Positions 7,014 to 10,656 of a DNA stretch of 10,656 bases are shown one piece after another. The position numbers and the translations under genes are program-made. The stretch is from Pseudobacteriovorax antillogorgiicola (GTDB lineage: Bacteria; Bdellovibrionota_B; Oligoflexia; Oligoflexales; RGVZ01): contig CAMDGW010000070.1 of the NCBI GenBank assembly GCA_945897695.1, forward strand, positions 1-10,656, written 5' to 3'. Under the pieces are notes generated by a model, which was not told the DNA's origin, did no database searches, and worked only from the letters and a program-made list of their open reading frames with translations. How positions within the stretch are numbered: the stretch's first letter is position 1; every line of letters starts with the position of its first letter.

Positions 7014-7595
7014 ATGTGCAGATTTGTATCCTCGAGCATACTCGCGCTTGCGCTGTCCAGCCCAGTTTTTGCGGTCACATCCCAGACAGATCTTGGAGTT
7101 GCTGGAGGAAGTCTTTACAACTCTCCTGAGGATTCCAACACTGAGACCGCCACAACCCAGCGCGTCCGTATTCCACTTACATTAAAGACATGGAATGATG
7201 TGGAAACAAGAGCCACAGATGGATCCTCACGCAAGTCTAGGATTGCCGGCAAGGCGGTGGCTCAGGTTTTGCGCGCTCGCATTGAGCGCGCGAACGATTT
7301 TTACTTAGGAGACTGGCGCGTACAGACAACGCCCGTTCGATGGCTTAAACGAAGCAACCAGTATCAGGTGCGCCTGGAAGTATTCCGTCGGCATGGAGAC
7401 GCTGGGCAACTCGAAGAAAGCCTTGGCTCGGTTACTCTTACTGGCGTTCTTGACAAGCAAGATGACGGTCTATTTATGGTCCACGGTACAGCTCGACGAA
7501 TTTTCCGCGATAAAAGCGGTGAGCCAGTCCTAGATATGGAGGCGGGTATGCACCCACAGGACGAAGAGCGTGGAACGGCCATATCCCGTCGCTAA
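7014..7595 (+). CDS. Small exported protein of unknown function
   Basis: This is a 193-residue protein. The start is fixed by GGAGG six bases upstream of ATG, with a signal peptide directly after it (MCRFVSSSILALALSSPVFA, likely cleavage after residue 20). An upstream in-frame ATG at 6942 overlaps the promoter region and would bury the signal peptide. The mature protein of about 173 residues is polar and rich in Arg, Gln and Thr. It has alternating beta-type stretches (RVRIPLTLKTW, YQVRLEVFRRHG, ESLGSVTLTGVLD) and no transmembrane segment or lipobox; the sole cysteine is residue 2. It is probably periplasmic or secreted. I do not recognise the family. It stands alone on its strand, divergent from the GspG-like/propeller gene and convergent with hslO. 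Confidence 0.78.
   Translation: MCRFVSSSILALALSSPVFAVTSQTDLGVAGGSLYNSPEDSNTETATTQRVRIPLTLKTWNDVETRATDGSSRKSRIAGKAVAQVLRARIERANDFYLGDWRVQTTPVRWLKRSNQYQVRLEVFRRHGDAGQLEESLGSVTLTGVLDKQDDGLFMVHGTARRIFRDKSGEPVLDMEAGMHPQDEERGTAISRR
7271..7302 (+). repeat. Intragenic GC-rich hairpin followed by T5
   Basis: GCGCGCTC-GCATT-GAGCGCGC is a perfect eight-base stem with a five-base loop. After six bases comes TTTTT. It lies in the middle of the exported-protein gene, where it encodes an Arg-Ala-Arg-Ile-Glu-Arg-Ala stretch. Confidence 0.6.
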
Positions 7596-7604
7596 AAACT
7601 AGAA

Positions 7605-8489
7605 TCAATTCATTTGCGCAAACCCGGCGAGGATTTCTTCGAGCCGGGTTAATCCTATTAGATACGTGCGCCCGCAAAATTCACAGCGCACTTCAAAATC
7701 TCGTCTCTCGTCAACCATGTTCTGGACTTCTTCGCGTCCAAGCATTGTTATCGAACGCTCTACGCGGTCAGCACTGCAACGACAGGAATATTTGATCTCA
7801 TATGGATGTTCAATCGGATTCATTTTGATTGAACCAGTATAATTCTTCAGAAGAGCATCTGGGCCTTTGCCTTCAGCAAGTAACTTTGAAAGAGATGCTG
7901 CACTTGCGACCGAGGCTTCCAGAGATGAAATCACCCCTTCCGTCGCGCCTGGCATTAGCTCAATCAAAACACCTCCAGCAACTTCCACCTCTCCTGTCGG
8001 ACTCAGGATGACCCCAAGAGATATAACCGAAGGAATCTGGAGGCTCTGATGTAGATAGTAAGCAATGTCGTCACCGATCTCACTGGAAATGAGTTCTACA
8101 GTGCCAATGTGTGGAGCTTTTTCAAAAGGTTGGCTACGAATGACGTTAAGTAAACCAATGCCTAATCCACTAGCCACATCGATACGCCCATCCTTCAAAG
8201 GAACAGACGCGTCCGGTTGATCAACCCAACCGCGACACTCGCCCTCATATGAAGCTTCCGTATAGACGGAACCAAGGGGGCCATTGCCGCGAAAGTGGAG
8301 ACCAACGACCTGCTTGTCCCGCAGCTGGGCCGCCATTAGCACGGCACCGGTAACTGCTCGGCCAAGAGCCATGGTCGCCAGAGGTCCCGTCTTCTGGACT
8401 TCGCACATGGCTTTGACCACGGGAGTAGAAATAACGGACGTTGCCCTTATAAATAGATCGTCACTGTAAAAGCGAAAGACCCGCTGCAC
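7605..8489 (-). CDS. hslO: Hsp33 redox-regulated chaperone
   Basis: This is a 294-residue cytoplasmic holdase chaperone, zinc-bound and inactive when reduced. Oxidative stress (peroxide with unfolding, bleach) activates it by disulfide formation. The C-terminal zinc switch is complete: C236-x-C238 and C269-x2-C272, spaced by 30 residues, as in the E. coli protein (292 residues; C232, C234, C265, C268). The N-terminal domain shows typical Hsp33 stretches: GRAVTGAVLMAAQL near residue 43, GNGPLGSVYTEAS near 68, GRIDVASGLGIGLLNVI near 101, and then YYLHQSLQIPS. The start codon is GTG with a strong GGAGGT five bases away. It is a single gene with its own promoter candidate, divergent from the outer-membrane barrel gene. 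The end of the coding region doubles as a hairpin (7621-7650). Confidence 0.97.
   Translation of the reverse strand: MQRVFRFYSDDLFIRATSVISTPVVKAMCEVQKTGPLATMALGRAVTGAVLMAAQLRDKQVVGLHFRGNGPLGSVYTEASYEGECRGWVDQPDASVPLKDGRIDVASGLGIGLLNVIRSQPFEKAPHIGTVELISSEIGDDIAYYLHQSLQIPSVISLGVILSPTGEVEVAGGVLIELMPGATEGVISSLEASVASAASLSKLLAEGKGPDALLKNYTGSIKMNPIEHPYEIKYSCRCSADRVERSITMLGREEVQNMVDERRDFEVRCEFCGRTYLIGLTRLEEILAGFAQMN
7621..7650. terminator. Inverted repeat at the end of hslO, possible shared terminator
   Basis: AACCCGGC-N14-GCCGGGTT is a perfect eight-base stem located 25 bases after the exported-protein stop and inside the last 15 codons of hslO. The plus side is followed by AATCCTATTA and the minus side reaches TTTTT only after about 25 bases. 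Neither is a classical U-tract, so a terminator role is uncertain. Confidence 0.4.
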
Positions 8490-8513
8490 TCTTTACCTCC
8501 AACCTAACAAAGT

Positions 8514-8542
8514 ATTCTGGCACACGGCAAAAGTCGGATCAA
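8514..8542 (-). promoter_or_regulatory. Candidate hslO promoter
   Basis: On the minus strand TTGATC (8537-8542) and CAGAAT (8514-8519) are 17 bases apart, and TG-C directly before the -10 makes it an extended type. It lies about 24 bases ahead of the GTG start, giving a very short leader that carries the GGAGGT ribosome site. Confidence 0.45.
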
Positions 8543-8603
8543 CGTCAAAAGGGCGAAAACTAAGGGAAAATGCACGGTTTTGCTCAGTCTCCCCAGACAA
8601 CTA

Positions 8604-8647
8604 GCCCGACACCTTGTCAAGAATACTGACAGTCAGGGAGGTCGGGC
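8604..8647. repeat. 44-base imperfect stem-loop in the hslO/barrel divergent region
   Basis: The outer stem is GCCCGAC/GTCGGGC, seven perfect pairs. Inside it is a second stem, TGTCA (8615-8619) with TGACA (8627-8631), closing a seven-base loop, and an extra G-T pair at its base. No T-tract follows on either strand, so it does not look like an intrinsic terminator. The surrounding 292 bases between the two start codons hold no further gene. Confidence 0.5.
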
Positions 8648-8693
8648 ACCCCGCTAAACCCCCGAACTGACATGCTAATTTAGGGCATAGGCC

Positions 8694-8721
8694 TTGGCAT
8701 GCCTCTTGCTCTAGCTACTGT
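8694..8721 (+). promoter_or_regulatory. Weak promoter candidate for the barrel protein gene
   Basis: TTGGCA (five of six matches to -35) and TACTGT (three of six to -10) are separated by 16 bases, about 60 bases before the ATG. The -10 is poor, so this is tentative. Confidence 0.25.
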
Positions 8722-8781
8722 TAAGCATCCATTTGCTGAGAGTTGGTCGTTGGTTTTTAGCCATTGAAGTGGAGAACAGTT

Positions 8782-9432
8782 ATGAAAAAACGATTTTTAC
8801 AAACATTCCTCGCAATTATCTTTCTGGGCTCTTTCTCAGGGGTGTCCTGGGCCCAGAGCGTTACGCACAACTACGTAAACACGACGCGTTCCAGTGCGAT
8901 CGCCCACATCTTTGTCTCTCAGTCAGTGGAGGGGGAATACGGTGAATTTGAAACCTCCGGTGGCAGATCAGCATTTGGACTTACTGCGTCCGAACCATCG
9001 GTTTCGAAGTGGCGTGGGTACAACCTAAGTCAAACCCTGGGTATCGAAGTTATGAAATTTATTCAATTCAACGTTTCTCACAGTATGATGAGTATGCGCT
9101 CTTCTGCTTCCAGTCTTGAGCGAATTGGCGGAAGTCGTTTTTCAGGCGGTGCAAAACTTGTTTTCCTTGCGCCTCTAGCAAACCTTGAAGCCGGGGGTGG
9201 AGTCATCGGCACTCGCTATGACTACCAGCGATATATGAGCACCTCTGACTTTTACGGAAGTGGATTCTATTATAGTCTTGGCTTTAACTACTTTATGAGT
9301 GAGCGGGTATCGTTCTTTGGCCAAGCCAAGTCCATTGACGAGCATTCTGTACGCACGGGCGGAGATGCAGACGCCAAGACCATTAACTCGCGAACCACAA
9401 ATATTGGCACTGGCTTCACGCTTTGGCTCTAG
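8782..9432 (+). CDS. Small outer-membrane beta-barrel protein
   Basis: This is a 216-residue protein. I start it at the ATG with GGAG seven bases upstream; this gives a standard signal peptide (MKKRFLQTFLAIIFLGSFSGVSWA, likely cut after residue 24). An in-frame ATG 18 bases earlier lacks an equivalent ribosome site. The mature part of about 192 residues has no cysteine. It shows repeated amphipathic beta-strands with aromatic residues at their ends (FIQFNVSHSMMSM, FYYSLGFNYFM, RVSFFGQAKSI), Gly- and Ser-rich turns, and a final strand ending NIGTGFTLWL. This fits an eight-strand barrel of OmpW/OmpX size, though I cannot assign a named family. The last residue is Leu rather than the more usual Phe. 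Such a protein would be a natural client of the BAM machinery. A strong terminator follows inside tatD. Confidence 0.78.
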   Translation: MKKRFLQTFLAIIFLGSFSGVSWAQSVTHNYVNTTRSSAIAHIFVSQSVEGEYGEFETSGGRSAFGLTASEPSVSKWRGYNLSQTLGIEVMKFIQFNVSHSMMSMRSSASSLERIGGSRFSGGAKLVFLAPLANLEAGGGVIGTRYDYQRYMSTSDFYGSGFYYSLGFNYFMSERVSFFGQAKSIDEHSVRTGGDADAKTINSRTTNIGTGFTLWL

Positions 9433-9473
9433 GACAAGTAAACCTGCTGTGACCAAACTTTAGAGGATCTTGG

Positions 9474-10286
9474 TTAAGCAGAAAAAGACAAATCAAATAA
9501 CCGGGTGAAATTTTGAAACACCCGGTTTTTTGCGTCCTCTTCACTCCAACCACGGTAGTCCGCAAACCGTTTTACGGTTCCCACTACGTTGGCCGGTTCA
9601 TTACGCTCCCCCTTCACAGGACCCAGATATGGCGCGTCTGTTTCAGTCAAAATGGATTCAGGCGGAAGAGTTTTTAGCATCTTCTGAAATCCTTCGTTAA
9701 CTGTACAGTTTGCAGGAATAGAGAACCACCAACCATATTTCTCAGCAAACTCCTTAGCCACCGTCACGCGCCCACCGAAACAATGGAAATTCACCTTTTT
9801 GGCTCCGAGACTAGCTAAAATCTCACCGGCGCGCTGCTCACATTTTCGGGTGTGAATGATGATAGGAAGATCAAATTCAATCGAAATACCAATTAACTGT
9901 TCAAAAACTCGCTCCTGTCCTGGCAGATATTCTGGGCCGAGGTAATAACCATCTAAGCCACATTCCCCGATTGCAGCGAGGCGTCCTGCAGCAGCCTGAC
10001 TTCGGATAAACCTAATTTCATCGGACACGTCAAATTTCGCAACGGCAAATGGAAAATCGGCTGGGATATCGTGACAGACTGCATCGAGAGGATAAATACC
10101 TAGCGCCGGCTTGATGAGAGAGTCTCTTGCGGCCATATCAAGGATCATCCGATTGCTTCGAGGTTCAAGACCATTGACAACTATTGCACCTAGCCCCGCA
10201 GACCGGGCTCGCTCAATGACTGCACTTCGATCTGGGTCGAAATCTTCGTGTGTCAAGTGTGTATGAACATCAATATAATAAGCCAC
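9474..10286 (-). CDS. tatD: TatD-family metal-dependent hydrolase
   Basis: This is a 270-residue cytoplasmic protein of the amidohydrolase-like TatD family; known members are divalent-metal DNases. All metal-binding positions are visible: DVHTHL (residues 6-11), GECGLD with Glu108, IHTR with His145, FHCFGG with His168 and TETDAPYL with Asp217. NEP follows at 229-231. The usual G-I/V-H-P-H motif is replaced by GIYPLDA (63-69), so this may belong to a divergent subgroup. The start is GTG with AAGGA nine bases upstream. It begins 29 bases after the stop of an unrecognised gene on the same strand, probably in one operon. Its last codons contain the terminator of the opposing barrel gene. Confidence 0.93.
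   Translation of the reverse strand: MAYYIDVHTHLTHEDFDPDRSAVIERARSAGLGAIVVNGLEPRSNRMILDMAARDSLIKPALGIYPLDAVCHDIPADFPFAVAKFDVSDEIRFIRSQAAAGRLAAIGECGLDGYYLGPEYLPGQERVFEQLIGISIEFDLPIIIHTRKCEQRAGEILASLGAKKVNFHCFGGRVTVAKEFAEKYGWWFSIPANCTVNEGFQKMLKTLPPESILTETDAPYLGPVKGERNEPANVVGTVKRFADYRGWSEEDAKNRVFQNFTRLFDLSFSA
9499..9531 (+). terminator. Rho-independent terminator of the barrel gene, inside tatD
   Basis: AACCGGGTG pairs perfectly with CACCCGGTT across an 11-base loop, and the T-tract continues to six T's. It starts 66 bases after the barrel gene's stop. On the minus strand the same stem is followed by T-rich sequence (ATTTGATTTGTCTTTTTC), so it may serve tatD too. Confidence 0.85.
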
Positions 10287-10315
10287 GCGTGAAAGTCCTT
10301 GTCATCTGTTAAAAA

Positions 10316-10656
10316 TCAGTGAGCTAGGGCGTCCATTTCAACAGACATTGCGAGCTCAGCCTCATCTTGAGGTATAAACTCGGGCTCTGCAACTCCGTCA
10401 TCTACAAAAGTAGCCGCCATCGCGATTGGCACGATTGCAGAAGCTGCTTTACCCTTCCCGACAGTCCATGTGGAATTCTTGGCGACCCATGCCACCACCT
10501 CCACACCTCCTAGAGTCGCAGTAGACCTTGCCTTCAAGACTGCATCACGAACAAACTCATGAGTGTAATAAAGATCGTCCATGTTGAAAATAATAGGGAT
10601 GCGGACAACTCTGTTAACTTTCTTAGCATGCTCAACAGCAGCTTGGAAAATTCTGT
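10316..10656 (-). CDS. Protein of unknown function, N-terminus beyond right edge
   Basis: About 112 codons are visible. An in-frame ATG at 10582 is not a convincing start, because coding continues upstream in the same frame to the edge (RIFQAAVEHAKKVNRVVRIP before it). The visible part mixes Ala/Val-rich helical and strand segments (HEFVRDAVLKARS, GVEVVAWVAKNSTW, ASAIVPIAMAATFVDDG). It ends in an acidic tail (EFIPQDEAELAMSVEMD). There is no clear membrane span; the AIVPIAMAATFV stretch is too short. I do not recognise the family. It is the first of two genes in a probable operon with tatD. Confidence 0.7.
   Translation of the reverse strand, partial: RIFQAAVEHAKKVNRVVRIPIIFNMDDLYYTHEFVRDAVLKARSTATLGGVEVVAWVAKNSTWTVGKGKAASAIVPIAMAATFVDDGVAEPEFIPQDEAELAMSVEMDALAH

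Noticed and set aside
7364..7677. Arg/Ser-rich minus-strand open frames opposite the exported-protein gene
   Set aside because: Composition typical of antisense shadow frames; no start signals.
8587..8598. GTCT-CCCC-AGAC mini-hairpin upstream of hslO
   Set aside because: Four-base stem, too short to distinguish from chance.
8733..8945. Open frame overlapping the start of the barrel gene
   Set aside because: Out of frame with a gene that has a signal peptide and a good ribosome site; no coding features of its own.

Overview
The window looks like chromosomal DNA of a Gram-negative bacterium with an outer membrane. It carries a YfgM/BamB-type outer-membrane assembly pair, several exported proteins and a small predicted outer-membrane beta-barrel. 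Base composition is moderate and even. I see no insertion sequence, phage gene, CRISPR array, tRNA or rRNA. An N-terminal MshEN-type protein with a long acidic linker and a GAF-like tail recalls deltaproteobacterial, myxobacterial or Bdellovibrio-like lineages, but that placement is inference only.

Layout. (1) Positions 1-1955, minus strand: an MshEN/GspE_N-domain protein, followed 27 bases later by a small membrane protein that runs off the left edge. (2) Positions 2228-4223, plus strand: a membrane-anchored TPR-like protein (YfgM type) and a periplasmic PQQ-repeat beta-propeller (BamB type), forming a two-gene operon. (3) Positions 4326-6802, minus strand: an unrecognised membrane-anchored protein joining a type II pseudopilin (GspG)-like segment to a propeller-like body, then a mannose-1-phosphate guanylyltransferase. 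The 83-base gap between them contains two tight dyads that fit a weak promoter. (4) Positions 7014-7595, plus: a small exported protein of unknown function. (5) Positions 7605-8489, minus: the redox-regulated chaperone Hsp33. (6) Positions 8782-9432, plus: a small outer-membrane beta-barrel protein. (7) Positions 9474-10656, minus: a gene of unknown function entering from the right edge, then a TatD-family metallohydrolase.

The genes alternate in orientation, giving three convergent pairs (bamB/manC, exported protein/hslO, barrel/tatD). In the last two the hairpin lies inside the 3' coding end of the opposing gene. The barrel/tatD hairpin is a textbook intrinsic terminator.

The common theme is the cell envelope: outer-membrane protein assembly, a barrel, an exported protein, and GDP-mannose supply for surface polysaccharide. 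Hsp33 and TatD are housekeeping or stress functions. I found no clear new multi-gene system. The most unusual gene is the GspG-like/propeller protein at 5519-6802.
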